A stretch of 64,000 nucleotides of DNA from positions 62,001 to 126,000 of the forward strand of contig JBCCAA010000001.1 in the NCBI GenBank assembly GCA_039815055.1, written 5' to 3'. Made by a program: the position numbers and the translations under genes. Every line of letters begins with the position of its first letter. Position 1 is the first letter of the stretch. The stretch is from UBA5336 sp039815055. Its GTDB lineage: Bacteria > Pseudomonadota > Alphaproteobacteria > Caulobacterales > Hyphomonadaceae. The notes under the pieces were generated by a model. It was not told the DNA's origin, did not search any database, and saw only the letters and a program-made list of their open reading frames with translations. Positions 50,470 to 58,819 of the stretch are shown one piece after another.

Positions 50470-51897
50470 ATGGACGCAAAAACACCTCATACACCTCAGC
50501 GGAATGAGATGCGTTCACTGTTTCAGTCGCCCGCGCAATATCTACAGGACTTATCGCCGGAAACCCTTGCTGAATTAATCGGAGCGGCCGCTGATATCGC
50601 GCTCGTTGTGGAAGATGGCATCGTCAAAGATGTGGCACTGGCCAATCGCGATCTGGTTTCACACGGCTATAGTGAAGCTTGGGTCGGAAAACCCTGGATC
50701 GAAACGGTCACGGTTGAAAGTCGTCCGAAGATCGAGGCGTTGTTGAAGCGCGAGCCCAATGCTCCGCTTTGGCGACAAGTGAACCACCAATCCCAGTCGA
50801 CCCTCGACGTTCCGGTCGAGTATCGCGCCGTCCCATTGTCTGGAGATGACCGTATCATCGCGCTCGGCCGCGACTTGAGTCACATTTCGATCCTTCAACA
50901 GAAACTGGTCAACGCTCACCAGGAGCTGGAGCGCGACTATTCGAGATTACGTAGCGCCGAGGGGCGCTACCGGATCTTGTTCCACACCAGCGCTGAACCC
51001 ATCCTCATCGTGAATGCTGAAGATTGGACCATTGAAGAGGCCAACACATCGGCGGGCTATATTGCAGATCAACACGCTGCTGATTTGGTCGGTAAGCCGA
51101 TCAGCGAGTTGTTTGACAATACCGCCATCGGACGGCTCAACACATTGATTGCTTCAGCGGCGACGCAAGGATCATCCACCCAATCGGAGCTGAAGTTGAC
51201 GTCCGGAAAACTGGTCGGCCTGTCGGCTTCTGCGTTTTCTGAAAGCAATCGCAGGCGGGTCATCCTGCGATTGAATGATGTACAGGATGAAGACCGGCGC
51301 CAGAACGAGCCGCAGTCACTCGCCAGCCTGTTGGACCATTTGCCGGACGGCCTGGTGATTGCCGATGCCAATCAGCGCATCCTTCAGGTCAACCAGACAT
51401 TTTCCCATTCCGCCCAGCTTGCGTCGGCCCAGGATGCCAGGGGTGCGCCGCTGACCAGTTTTCTCGGACGGTCATCAACCGACGTCAACGTCTTGTATGC
51501 GTCGTTGAAGAAGAACGGATTTGTTCGCAACTTCGCCACCATTGCACGCGATCGTTTTGGCAGTGAGGAAAAGGTGGAAGTCTCGGCCGTGCCTGCCCCG
51601 ACAAAGGACGGGCTGGTCTTTGCGTTCTCTGTCCGCGGTGTCTCACGCCGCCTGACTCAAACGCCTGGCCTGAACGAACAATTACCGAATTCCACCACTG
51701 ACTTCACCGAATTGGTCGGACGCGTGCCGCTTAAAGAAATTGTCAGTGAATCAACGCTCTTGATTGAACGTCTGTGCATTGAAACGGCGCTGAAGATTTC
51801 TGACAACAATCGTGCGTCTGCAGCCGAAATGCTCGGGTTGAGCCGGCAAGGTTTATATTCCAAATTGAAGCGTGTCAGCGGCGAAGCCGGAGAGTGA
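50470..51897 (+). CDS. ppsR: PpsR/CrtJ transcriptional repressor of photosynthesis genes
   Basis: 475 residues. Three PAS-type regions (N-terminal, ~170-280 with Phe-His-Thr-Ser-Ala-Glu-Pro-Ile-Leu-Ile-Val-Asn, ~300-400 with Leu-Asp-His-Leu-Pro-Asp-Gly-Leu-Val-Ile-Ala-Asp) joined by a coiled-coil-like Gln/Glu linker, and a C-terminal Fis-type helix-turn-helix (Asn-Asn-Arg-Ala-Ser-Ala-Ala-Glu-Met-Leu-Gly-Leu-Ser-Arg-Gln). It holds only one cysteine, Cys436, just before the HTH; the second redox cysteine known in PpsR of Rhodobacter is absent. It represses bch, puf and crt genes. Confidence 0.93.
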   Translation: MDAKTPHTPQRNEMRSLFQSPAQYLQDLSPETLAELIGAAADIALVVEDGIVKDVALANRDLVSHGYSEAWVGKPWIETVTVESRPKIEALLKREPNAPLWRQVNHQSQSTLDVPVEYRAVPLSGDDRIIALGRDLSHISILQQKLVNAHQELERDYSRLRSAEGRYRILFHTSAEPILIVNAEDWTIEEANTSAGYIADQHAADLVGKPISELFDNTAIGRLNTLIASAATQGSSTQSELKLTSGKLVGLSASAFSESNRRRVILRLNDVQDEDRRQNEPQSLASLLDHLPDGLVIADANQRILQVNQTFSHSAQLASAQDARGAPLTSFLGRSSTDVNVLYASLKKNGFVRNFATIARDRFGSEEKVEVSAVPAPTKDGLVFAFSVRGVSRRLTQTPGLNEQLPNSTTDFTELVGRVPLKEIVSESTLLIERLCIETALKISDNNRASAAEMLGLSRQGLYSKLKRVSGEAGE

Positions 51898-51916
51898 CGC
51901 AACACACCAATAAAAG

Positions 51917-51934
51917 CGTCAACGTAAATTGACA
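51917..51934. promoter_or_regulatory. PpsR-type palindrome before bchG
   Basis: CGTCAACGTAAATTGACA follows TGT-N12-ACA with one change at the first base and has the inner GTCAA/TTGAC arms seen in known PpsR sites. It lies 30 bases before the bchG ATG, so the bchG operon is probably PpsR-controlled separately from ppsR. Confidence 0.6.
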
Positions 51935-51963
51935 CTCTTAACTGTCCATTTTAACGTGGGCGC

Positions 51964-52890
51964 ATGTCGGGCTTACCCCTTCCTATGACTTTGAATTCGC
52001 GGCCTCAGTTGCGCGATGTTCTGGAGCTGTCGAAGCCCGTCACCTGGTTTCCACCGATGTGGGCGTTTATGTGCGGCGTCGTCTCGACCGGCCAGGCCGC
52101 ATGGACGCAATGGGCCTTTATTCTCGGTGGCATCATCCTCGCCGGACCAATGGTCTGCGCCGCCAGCCAGGCCGTGAATGATTGGTACGACCGGCATGTT
52201 GATGCGATCAATGAGCCAGGCCGGCCCATTCCATCCGGGCGAATTTCCGGACAATGGGGGCTCTATCTCGGGGTGTTCTGGTCTGCCATGTCACTTGGGG
52301 TCGGCGCATTGCTCGGCACCTGGGCGTTTGTTGCAACGGTTGTGGCTGTGGCCCTTGCGTGGCTGTACAGCGCTCCACCGGTTCGGTTCAAAGAAGACGG
52401 GTGGAGCGGACCTGCCGTGGTCGCCATCGCCTATGAAGGCGTTGCCTGGTTTACCGGCGCTGCTGTCATCATGCAGGTTGCTCCGGGTCCCTACATCCTG
52501 GTCGCGGTGGCGCTTTATTCGTTCGGGGCTCATGGAATCATGACCTTGAATGATTTCAAGGCTGTGGAGGGTGATCGCGTATCTGGCGTCCGCTCGTTGC
52601 CTGTTCGCCTCGGAACAAGACGCGCAGCACAAGTCGCCTGCTTTGTCATGCTGATTGCCCAAACTCTCGTGATTGCCGGGTTGGCATATATCGGCATGTT
52701 TTTTCATGCCGGCATCGTGGCAGGCCTCGTGATCGCGCAGGTCTGTTTGATGCGCATCCTGATGCGCAATCCAGAAGAAAAAGCGCCTTGGTTCAACGCC
52801 ACGGGCACGTTGCTTTATGTGCTTGGGATGTTGGTAACCGCCTTTGCGCTTGGTTCAATTGATGGGGGTCCGGGATGGACGCTAAGCTAG
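51964..52890 (+). CDS. bchG: bacteriochlorophyll a synthase (geranylgeranyl/phytyl transferase)
   Basis: 308 residues with about eight membrane helices. Asn-Asp-Trp-Tyr-Asp-Arg-His-Val-Asp-Ala-Ile-Asn-Glu-Pro-Gly-Arg-Pro-Ile-Pro-Ser is the UbiA-type aspartate motif. It attaches the isoprenoid tail to bacteriochlorophyllide a. It overlaps the next gene by 16 bases. Confidence 0.94.
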   Translation: MSGLPLPMTLNSRPQLRDVLELSKPVTWFPPMWAFMCGVVSTGQAAWTQWAFILGGIILAGPMVCAASQAVNDWYDRHVDAINEPGRPIPSGRISGQWGLYLGVFWSAMSLGVGALLGTWAFVATVVAVALAWLYSAPPVRFKEDGWSGPAVVAIAYEGVAWFTGAAVIMQVAPGPYILVAVALYSFGAHGIMTLNDFKAVEGDRVSGVRSLPVRLGTRRAAQVACFVMLIAQTLVIAGLAYIGMFFHAGIVAGLVIAQVCLMRILMRNPEEKAPWFNATGTLLYVLGMLVTAFALGSIDGGPGWTLS

Positions 52891-54224
52891 CGACGCCAAC
52901 AATTGGCTGGGTCGGAATCTTTCGTCTGGGTCTGGTGCAAGCCGCCCTTGGGGCCATTATCATCCTCACCACCTCCACGCTGAACCGGGTCATGGTGGTC
53001 GAGCTTGCCCTGCCGGCAGCCATTCCGGGCGCCTTGGTCGGGTGGCACTATGCAGTACAGCTTTCACGGCCACGATGGGGCTACGGCTCAGACATCGGTG
53101 GATTGAGGGCGCCATGGATTATTGGCGGTATGATGGTGCTTGCATTGGGTGCTATTTCCGCCGCAGCGGCCACGGCCTTGATGGCCAGCAATGTGCTGGC
53201 CGGCGCGATTGCTGCCTTTGTTGCGTTTTTCATTATTGGTGTTGGGGTCGGCGCCGCCGGAACCAATTTGCTGGCCCTGCTCGCAACCCATGCGGCGCCG
53301 TCGCGAAAGGCTGCGGCGGCAGCCATCACGTGGATCATGATGATTATTGGCTTCATCATTACCGCTGGCGTGGCTGGCGCCATGCTCGATCCCTTCTCCA
53401 TGGCGCGCCTCGTTGAAGTGACGGTGATCATCTCCTTCGTTGCCGTTGCAGCGGCCGCAATTGCGGTTTGGGGTGTTGAGGGCCGGACCGAACGGCGCAA
53501 GCGCGCGTTTGAGACGTCGGAGAAGCCTGACTTCAAAGGTGCTTTCCGGGAAATCTGGGATGAGCCTCAAGCGCGCCGGTTCACGATTTTTGTCTTCATC
53601 GCCATGCTGTCCTACAGCGCACAGGATCTCATTCTGGAACCGTTTGCGGGACTGATTTACGGCTACACGCCCGGTGAATCGACACAGTTGTCCGGCACGC
53701 AGAATATGGGCGTGCTGATCGGCATGATCATAACCGCGATCCTCGGCACTGTGATTGGCAAATCGCGCGCGCGTTTCATGCGCCAGTGGACGATTTTTGG
53801 CTGCGTCGCTTCGGCGGCTGCTTTGCTTGCGCTGTGCGCCGCAGCCCTGGTGGGCCCAACCTGGCCATTACAACCAACCGTGTTTGCCCTCGGTATTGCC
53901 AATGGCATATTCGCCGTGGCCGCGATCGGTTCAATGATGACGCTGGCCAGTTCCGGCCGCAAAGAGCGGGAAGGCATGCGCATGGGGCTTTGGGGCGCAT
54001 CCCAGGCCCTTGCTTTCGGTATTGGCGGTTTCCTTGGCGCCGCCGTGTTGGACATCGCGCGCGTGTCATTCACCGAAACCGGTCCGGCCTTCGCCCTCGT
54101 CTTCGGAATTGAAGGCGCCCTGTTTATTGCGGCGGCCTTTTGCGCCGTGTGGGTCGGACGGTCCTCAGCCGATGACAAATTGCTGCCCGTCCTGCCGTCC
54201 GCTGACCTCCTTGCCGCTGAATGA
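52875..54224 (+). CDS. PucC-family MFS protein (bch2-type, between bchG and bchP)
   Basis: 449 residues, twelve helices. The N-terminus contains Thr-Ser-Thr-Leu-Asn-Arg-Val-Met-Val-Val-Glu-Leu, the same signature as LhaA. In many purple bacteria a PucC-like gene (orf428/bchP2) sits exactly between bchG and bchP and is thought to handle pigment or assembly. It is distinct from lhaA at 47181, with which it is homologous. Substrate not settled in the literature I know. Confidence 0.88.
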   Translation: MDAKLATPTIGWVGIFRLGLVQAALGAIIILTTSTLNRVMVVELALPAAIPGALVGWHYAVQLSRPRWGYGSDIGGLRAPWIIGGMMVLALGAISAAAATALMASNVLAGAIAAFVAFFIIGVGVGAAGTNLLALLATHAAPSRKAAAAAITWIMMIIGFIITAGVAGAMLDPFSMARLVEVTVIISFVAVAAAAIAVWGVEGRTERRKRAFETSEKPDFKGAFREIWDEPQARRFTIFVFIAMLSYSAQDLILEPFAGLIYGYTPGESTQLSGTQNMGVLIGMIITAILGTVIGKSRARFMRQWTIFGCVASAAALLALCAAALVGPTWPLQPTVFALGIANGIFAVAAIGSMMTLASSGRKEREGMRMGLWGASQALAFGIGGFLGAAVLDIARVSFTETGPAFALVFGIEGALFIAAAFCAVWVGRSSADDKLLPVLPSADLLAAE

Positions 54225-54238
54225 TCGGAGCCGAACCC

Positions 54239-55468
54239 ATGTCTTCTGAAGTGCAGACTAACACCGTTTATGACGCAATCGTCGTAGGTGGTGGCCCGGC
54301 AGGCGCCACAGCTGCACAAGCCCTGGCAGAACAGAACCATACAGTGCTGCTGATCAACAAGCCTGGGCGTATCAAGCCATGCGGCGGTGCAATCCCGCCG
54401 CGACTTGTGCGCGATTTCGACATACCGGAAAGCCAGATCGTGGCCCACGCGAACACAGCGCGCATGGTGTCTCCGAAAGGCCGCATCGTAGACATGCCGA
54501 TCAATGGCGGATCAGTGGCCATGGTTGACCGGGAACACTTCGACGAATGGTTGAGGCAACGCGCTGCGCAGAGCGGGGCAGAGCGCCTGGATGGTGAATA
54601 TGTTGGGCTGGAGCGAGATGCCGATGGCAGCGCGATCGTGCTCTGCCGCCCAGCTGGCGCTGATCGCAAAAGCTCACCGCTGAGGCTCGCAACAAAAACG
54701 CTAATTGGCGCAGACGGTGCTCGCTCGCGCATTGCAGCTGAAGAAGTTGGCGGAGCGCAACCGAAAAGCGTGTTTGCCTATCACGAGATTGTTCGCTCAC
54801 CCGAGGCGCCCGATCCTGAGGTCTTTGCGGGCTCAAGGTGCGAGATCCGCTACGAAGGACGACTGTCGCCCGACTTTTACGCGTGGATCTTCCCCCATGG
54901 CGATACAACGAGTGTAGGCGTTGGCAGCGCGCAAAAAGGGTTTTCACTCAGGCATGCCGTTAGCAGCCTGCGCGATGAGGCCGATCTCGCCACCGCAGAA
55001 ACGGTCCGCACTGAAGGCGCCCCGATCCCGCTTAAGCCCATGAAAAAATGGGACAATGGCAAGGATGTCATGCTGGCCGGTGATGCGGCCGGGTGCGTTG
55101 CTCCAGCCTCTGGCGAAGGCATCTACTATGCGATGCTGGGCGGCCAGGTGGCGGCTGAGGGGGTCCACGAGCTGCTGGTGACGGGTGATGCGAAGGCTTT
55201 GGCTCGCGCACGCAAACGCTACATGTCAGAGCATGGCAAGGTGTTCTTTATTCTCGGGATCATGCAACACTTCTGGTATCGGAACGACAAACGCCGAGAG
55301 CGATTTGTCAATATGTGCGATGATCCGGACGTGCAGCGTCTGACCTGGGAAGCCTATATGAACAAGCGGCTCGTCCGCGCAGATCCGATGGCGCACCTTC
55401 GCATATTCATAAAGGACATGGCGCATTTGCTCGGCTTCGCGCGCGTGGAAGACCAGCGCCAGGGATGA
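54239..55468 (+). CDS. bchP: geranylgeranyl diphosphate/bacteriochlorophyll reductase
   Basis: 409 residues from the ATG at 54239 with GGAG upstream; an earlier ATG at 54221 overlaps the previous stop. The N-terminal FAD motif is Ala-Ile-Val-Val-Gly-Gly-Gly-Pro-Ala-Gly-Ala, followed by Lys-Pro-Cys-Gly-Gly-Ala-Ile-Pro-Pro and Gly-Asp-Ala-Ala-Gly. It reduces the geranylgeranyl tail to phytyl. Its stop overlaps the tspO start (ATGA). Confidence 0.94.
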   Translation: MSSEVQTNTVYDAIVVGGGPAGATAAQALAEQNHTVLLINKPGRIKPCGGAIPPRLVRDFDIPESQIVAHANTARMVSPKGRIVDMPINGGSVAMVDREHFDEWLRQRAAQSGAERLDGEYVGLERDADGSAIVLCRPAGADRKSSPLRLATKTLIGADGARSRIAAEEVGGAQPKSVFAYHEIVRSPEAPDPEVFAGSRCEIRYEGRLSPDFYAWIFPHGDTTSVGVGSAQKGFSLRHAVSSLRDEADLATAETVRTEGAPIPLKPMKKWDNGKDVMLAGDAAGCVAPASGEGIYYAMLGGQVAAEGVHELLVTGDAKALARARKRYMSEHGKVFFILGIMQHFWYRNDKRRERFVNMCDDPDVQRLTWEAYMNKRLVRADPMAHLRIFIKDMAHLLGFARVEDQRQG

Positions 55469-55941
55469 CTAAATCGCGACCGATCCTGGTTGCCACAGCG
55501 AGCGCGATCATTGTAGCGCTGCTTGGTGGGTTCGCCTCCCGCCCAGGCGCCTGGTACGAGGCATTGGAGAAATCGACACTGACGCCGCCGAACTGGGTGT
55601 TTGGTCCTGCCTGGACGTTGATTTATGCCAGCTGTGTGATTGCGGCCGTTATGGGGTGGCGCCGGGCAGAGACCGCCTCTCGCAAAGCTTGGCTGTTGTG
55701 CCTGTTCCTCATCAACGCTGTGTCCAACATCCTTTGGAGCTTCTTATTCTTCACACTGGAACGACCGGACTGGGCGTTGGGTGAAGTGGTCGCGCTTTGG
55801 CTGTCGGTAGCGGCGTTGATCCTGTTCTTTCGAAAGTTCTCGATGGTTTCGGCGCTGATCCTGGTGCCGTATTTGCTCTGGGTGAGTTTTGCATCCTACC
55901 TGAATTTCCAGATTGTCGTGTTGAATGGACCGTTTGGATAG
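55465..55941 (+). CDS. tspO: TspO/MBR-family tryptophan-rich sensory protein
   Basis: 158 residues, five membrane helices. Leu-Thr-Pro-Pro-Asn-Trp-Val-Phe-Gly-Pro-Ala-Trp-Thr-Leu-Ile-Tyr and Ala-Val-Ser-Asn-Ile-Leu-Trp-Ser are signature blocks of TspO. In Rhodobacter TspO binds porphyrins and lowers photosynthesis gene expression under oxygen. Translationally coupled to bchP, so part of the same operon. Confidence 0.93.
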   Translation: MTKSRPILVATASAIIVALLGGFASRPGAWYEALEKSTLTPPNWVFGPAWTLIYASCVIAAVMGWRRAETASRKAWLLCLFLINAVSNILWSFLFFTLERPDWALGEVVALWLSVAALILFFRKFSMVSALILVPYLLWVSFASYLNFQIVVLNGPFG

Positions 55942-55953
55942 GGCCTAACGTCG

Positions 55954-56232
55954 ATGCTTTGGAGCCCGCTTTTCGACGTAATCCTCGGTCTCATCCTTGT
56001 GGAGGCGGTCCTTATCGTACTTTGGTTGAGGTCGCGTGCTCACTTAACCCTTCTGCCGGCCGCTTTATGTTTCCTCGCGTCTGGCGCCTTGGTCATGGCG
56101 GCATTGAGGTTCAGCCTTGTCGCACCGGGCCATGATCTTCTGATCTGCGCCCTTGTTGGCCTGTCCTTCCCGGCCCACCTCGCGGCGCTGTGGCTGGCCT
56201 GGCGGCACGTGTCCAAACCACCGGCAAAATAA
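55954..56232 (+). CDS. small membrane protein, last gene of the bchG-tspO operon
   Basis: 92 residues, about three hydrophobic helices (Val-Ile-Leu-Gly-Leu-Ile-Leu-Val-Glu-Ala-Val, Leu-Leu-Pro-Ala-Ala-Leu-Cys-Phe-Leu, Ala-Ala-Leu-Trp-Leu-Ala-Trp-Arg). It starts 12 bases after tspO and ends just before the pufM terminator. I do not recognise a named family; small proteins of this kind accompany tspO in some photosynthesis clusters. Confidence 0.6.
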   Translation: MLWSPLFDVILGLILVEAVLIVLWLRSRAHLTLLPAALCFLASGALVMAALRFSLVAPGHDLLICALVGLSFPAHLAALWLAWRHVSKPPAK

Positions 56233-56258
56233 AAAGCGACACGCTTTCACGTGCCGCT
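56226..56258 (-). terminator. Rho-independent terminator of the puf operon
   Basis: On the minus strand AGCGGCACG-n6-CGTGTCGCT (one mismatch) is followed by TTTTTATTTT. It lies ~60 bases beyond the pufM stop and closes the bchCXYZ-puf transcript. Confidence 0.8.
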
Positions 56259-56320
56259 CTCAAAGACTTACGGTTTCCAACCGAGGGCCAACCGATGCGG
56301 GCCCCATGCGGCGTGTTTCC

Positions 56321-57244
56321 TTAGAACCGGGCGAAGCCGTTATCGATACCCCACAGGTACCAGTTGTCGACGACAGTACCTGTCAGCAGGATGCCGATAC
56401 CGCCGGTCAGCGGGCACAGGATGGCGAACCACCAGGCCCAGCGGTGGATGGACTCCATGGAAGCATTGAATCCCATGGTCCAGCGCCAGAACAGGGCGGC
56501 GCGCTCTGATGCGGTGCCGCGATCGACGATCTGTTCGACTTCGCGCTCGCCACCATAGCGCCCAACGGCAAGGATTGTTGCGCCGTGCATGGCAAACAAC
56601 AGTGCCGAGCCATACAGGAACACGATCGAGAGCATGTGGAACGGATTGTAGAACAGGTTCCCGTGGATCAATGAGAAATTGTTCGTCCAATCCAGGTGCG
56701 AGAAGATTCCGAATGGAACGGCTTCTGACCAGCTTCCAACCATAAGCGGCCGGATAAATCCGCAAACAAGGTATAGCCAGATCGCGGCCGCAAATGCCCA
56801 GGCAACGTGTGTGCCAAGCCCCAGTTGAATCGCTCTTCGATAGATTCGCACCCACCACAGGATAATCGACGTGGTCAGGAAGAACCCGGATATCATCCAC
56901 CAGCCGCCTTCAGCCAGCGGTGGGAACGGGTCGAGGCCATGTTCAGGCAAAGGAGCGTCCAGTGAAAGCCAGGGCAGTTCGCCAATGAATTTCAGGGGAT
57001 CCCAGCCCACCGAGGCCCACATGTTGAGACCGATGATCAGGATGGCGATTGAGCCAGTGAAGAGGGCCGCCACGCCCGTTGTGCCGAGATAAACCGGCCC
57101 AATTTGCGCGTCACCGATCTTGCCCATGATATAGCTGAAGATTTTGACCTTCTCGCGGGGCCAATCGTGCTTTGGCAAGGCGACGCCGGGGTCGTAGTGG
57201 CCGCGCACTTGAACCTGAGTGAAGATGTTTTGATAGTCTGCCAT
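56321..57244 (-). CDS. pufM: photosynthetic reaction centre M subunit
   Basis: 307 residues from the ATG at 57244 (Met-Ala-Asp-Tyr-Gln-Asn-Ile-Phe-Thr-Gln); the frame continues upstream into pufL but without homology. Five membrane helices with Phe-Gly-Ile-Phe-Ser-His-Leu-Asp-Trp, Tyr-Asn-Pro-Phe-His-Met, Phe-Ala-Met-His-Gly-Ala and Ile-His-Arg-Trp-Ala-Trp give the bacteriochlorophyll and iron ligands. It ends without a cytochrome gene after it, so pufC is absent. Confidence 0.95.
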   Translation of the reverse strand: MADYQNIFTQVQVRGHYDPGVALPKHDWPREKVKIFSYIMGKIGDAQIGPVYLGTTGVAALFTGSIAILIIGLNMWASVGWDPLKFIGELPWLSLDAPLPEHGLDPFPPLAEGGWWMISGFFLTTSIILWWVRIYRRAIQLGLGTHVAWAFAAAIWLYLVCGFIRPLMVGSWSEAVPFGIFSHLDWTNNFSLIHGNLFYNPFHMLSIVFLYGSALLFAMHGATILAVGRYGGEREVEQIVDRGTASERAALFWRWTMGFNASMESIHRWAWWFAILCPLTGGIGILLTGTVVDNWYLWGIDNGFARF

Positions 57245-57254
57245 GATCTCGTCC

Positions 57255-58082
57255 TCAGCCGCCCCAAATCGGGAGGTTTCTCCAACCGTCCCACCATGTG
57301 ATCCAAGAGCCGTCATACAACGGTCCACTGATCACGATACAAACCGCGCTCCAGAAGCCAGCTGACAGCGCCAGGAACAGGCCGACCCGGTGAATGCCGA
57401 GTGTTCCGACCGAATATCCAATCGTGTCCCGGAAGAACGAGTTCTCATGTTCCGGGGCTTTGACGTCCTGGTTCTTGCCTGGATTGACGGCAGACAAGAC
57501 CGCACCACCGTGCATGGCGAGGGCCAGAGTGGTTGTGAAGAAAAAGGTGATGGCGACCATGTGCGCCGGATTGTAATGAAAGTTGCCATACTGGTAGCCG
57601 ACGTTCGACACCCAGTCCAAATGGCTCATGATCCCATAAGGAAAGCCGTACCCCCAGGCGCCCATCAGGAAAGGGCGGATCACCACAAGGGTGACATAGG
57701 CAAATATGGCCACGCCAAATGCAAAGGGGACATGGTATCCCATGCCCAGTTTTCGGCAGATCTCTACTTCGCGAAGCATCCAGGAGCCAAACGCGCCGAT
57801 CGCGCAGAATGTAATCAATTGCCAGAGCCCGCCTTCCGCAAGTGGGGCAAACCCTAGTCCGTAACTGACATCTGGCGGATCAATGCTGATCAGCCAGGGG
57901 TTCCAGGTATCTCCCATGGAGGCGCCCAGAACGATAAGGGCGGTGCCGAGGGTAGCGAAAAACGCCGTCGTGATGCCGAAGAAGCCCACGTAAAAGGGGC
58001 CAATCCAAAAATCGAAGAGGTCTCCACCGACCAGGGTGCCGCCGCGAATGCGGTATTTTCGTTCAAAGCTCAACAATGCCAT
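57255..58082 (-). CDS. pufL: photosynthetic reaction centre L subunit
   Basis: 275 residues, five helices. Phe-Glu-Arg-Lys-Tyr-Arg-Ile-Arg-Gly-Gly-Thr at the start, Ile-Met-Ser-His-Leu-Asp-Trp-Val-Ser-Asn, His-Tyr-Asn-Pro-Ala-His-Met, Ala-Met-His-Gly-Gly and Gly-Ile-His-Arg-Val-Gly-Leu carry the histidine ligands of special pair, accessory pigment and non-heme iron. It pairs with PufM, 10 bases downstream. Confidence 0.96.
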   Translation of the reverse strand: MALLSFERKYRIRGGTLVGGDLFDFWIGPFYVGFFGITTAFFATLGTALIVLGASMGDTWNPWLISIDPPDVSYGLGFAPLAEGGLWQLITFCAIGAFGSWMLREVEICRKLGMGYHVPFAFGVAIFAYVTLVVIRPFLMGAWGYGFPYGIMSHLDWVSNVGYQYGNFHYNPAHMVAITFFFTTTLALAMHGGAVLSAVNPGKNQDVKAPEHENSFFRDTIGYSVGTLGIHRVGLFLALSAGFWSAVCIVISGPLYDGSWITWWDGWRNLPIWGG

Positions 58083-58115
58083 TGCATTACCCCGTCATTT
58101 ATCGCTTGGGCGGTA

Positions 58116-58189
58116 CCGGGCGCCTGAAAGCGCCCGGACCTGCTGAACGGCCGTCACTTGTGACCAGAGCCCATCAGAGCTCAGGTCAC
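58116..58189 (-). other. two intercistronic hairpins between pufA and pufL
   Basis: CCGGGCGC (58116-58123) pairs perfectly with GCGCCCGG (58130-58137), and GTGACC-a-GAGC (58160-58170) pairs with GCTC-a-GGTCAC (58179-58189). In Rhodobacter hairpins at this position slow 3'-to-5' decay, so pufBA mRNA outlasts pufLM mRNA. The same role is inferred here. Confidence 0.65.
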
Positions 58190-58227
58190 TCGTCCGCAAG
58201 GGACGACCTCGACGCCCGTTCAACGCT

Positions 58228-58416
58228 TCACAAGAGTGCCGTGTCTGTTTCGACAATAACACTTGCCGTGCTGCCACCTTCAGCAGCGCCATCAAGCCAA
58301 TTATACCGCTCGGTAGAGAGCAGCATGAAGTGGATGAAGACTGCCAGGGTGAACAGGAAAATGGCGAGGGCAATAAGCACACGCCGCGGATCAAATAGGA
58401 GCCAAACTCTCCACAT
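58228..58416 (-). CDS. pufA: light-harvesting complex 1 alpha subunit
   Basis: 62 residues. Met-Trp-Arg-Val-Trp-Leu-Leu-Phe-Asp-Pro-Arg-Arg then one membrane helix with the bacteriochlorophyll-ligating His (Phe-Ile-His-Phe-Met-Leu-Leu-Ser-Thr) and the C-terminal Asn-Trp-Leu. AAAGGAA precedes the ATG. It builds the LH1 ring with PufB around the reaction centre. Confidence 0.95.
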   Translation of the reverse strand: MWRVWLLFDPRRVLIALAIFLFTLAVFIHFMLLSTERYNWLDGAAEGGSTASVIVETDTALL

Positions 58417-58446
58417 GATTTCTATTCCTTTGTTAGTGTTAGCTTT

Positions 58447-58608
58447 TTAGAACGTGAGCCAGGGCTTGTAGAGCCAAAGCGACACGTGCGCGAGAAAAGG
58501 AAAGAGGAGCATGAGGATCGCACTTTTGACAAAGTAGCGGTGCAGCTCCTCAGCCTCCTTGTGAGTAAGACCCGACGGGGTTACTCGTTCTTCAGAAGTC
58601 ATTTGCAT
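58447..58608 (-). CDS. pufB: light-harvesting complex 1 beta subunit
   Basis: 53 residues, too short for common gene-length cut-offs. GGAG lies before the ATG at 58608 (a second ATG is two codons in). Gly-Leu-Thr-His-Lys-Glu-Ala-Glu-Glu-Leu-His is the family start and the membrane helix ends Phe-Leu-Ala-His-Val-Ser-Leu-Trp-Leu-Tyr-Lys-Pro-Trp, with the pigment-ligating His. It is 30 bases before pufA. Confidence 0.95.
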   Translation of the reverse strand: MQMTSEERVTPSGLTHKEAEELHRYFVKSAILMLLFPFLAHVSLWLYKPWLTF

Positions 58609-58819
58609 GATCTCCGTTGCATGCCTCTCGGCGGGTTACCGCGCAGAACCCTCGCGGCGTGGGCACCGACCCGAAATCGACCCGGCTCATCCACGTTTGA
58701 AGTCGCCCTCAAACGCGAAACTGGTGATGTTCTGATCGCCCTGTTGGAAAGTCGTGCATGCGTCATGCGCACAGCCCCAGCGAACGCGAACTCTAGTCTT
58801 CTGGTGGGATGGGAGCAGC

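Noticed and set aside
56235..56320. Possible pufC (reaction-centre cytochrome) after pufM
   Set aside because: Only a terminator and the end of the convergent small gene lie there; no heme-binding CxxCH frame is present.
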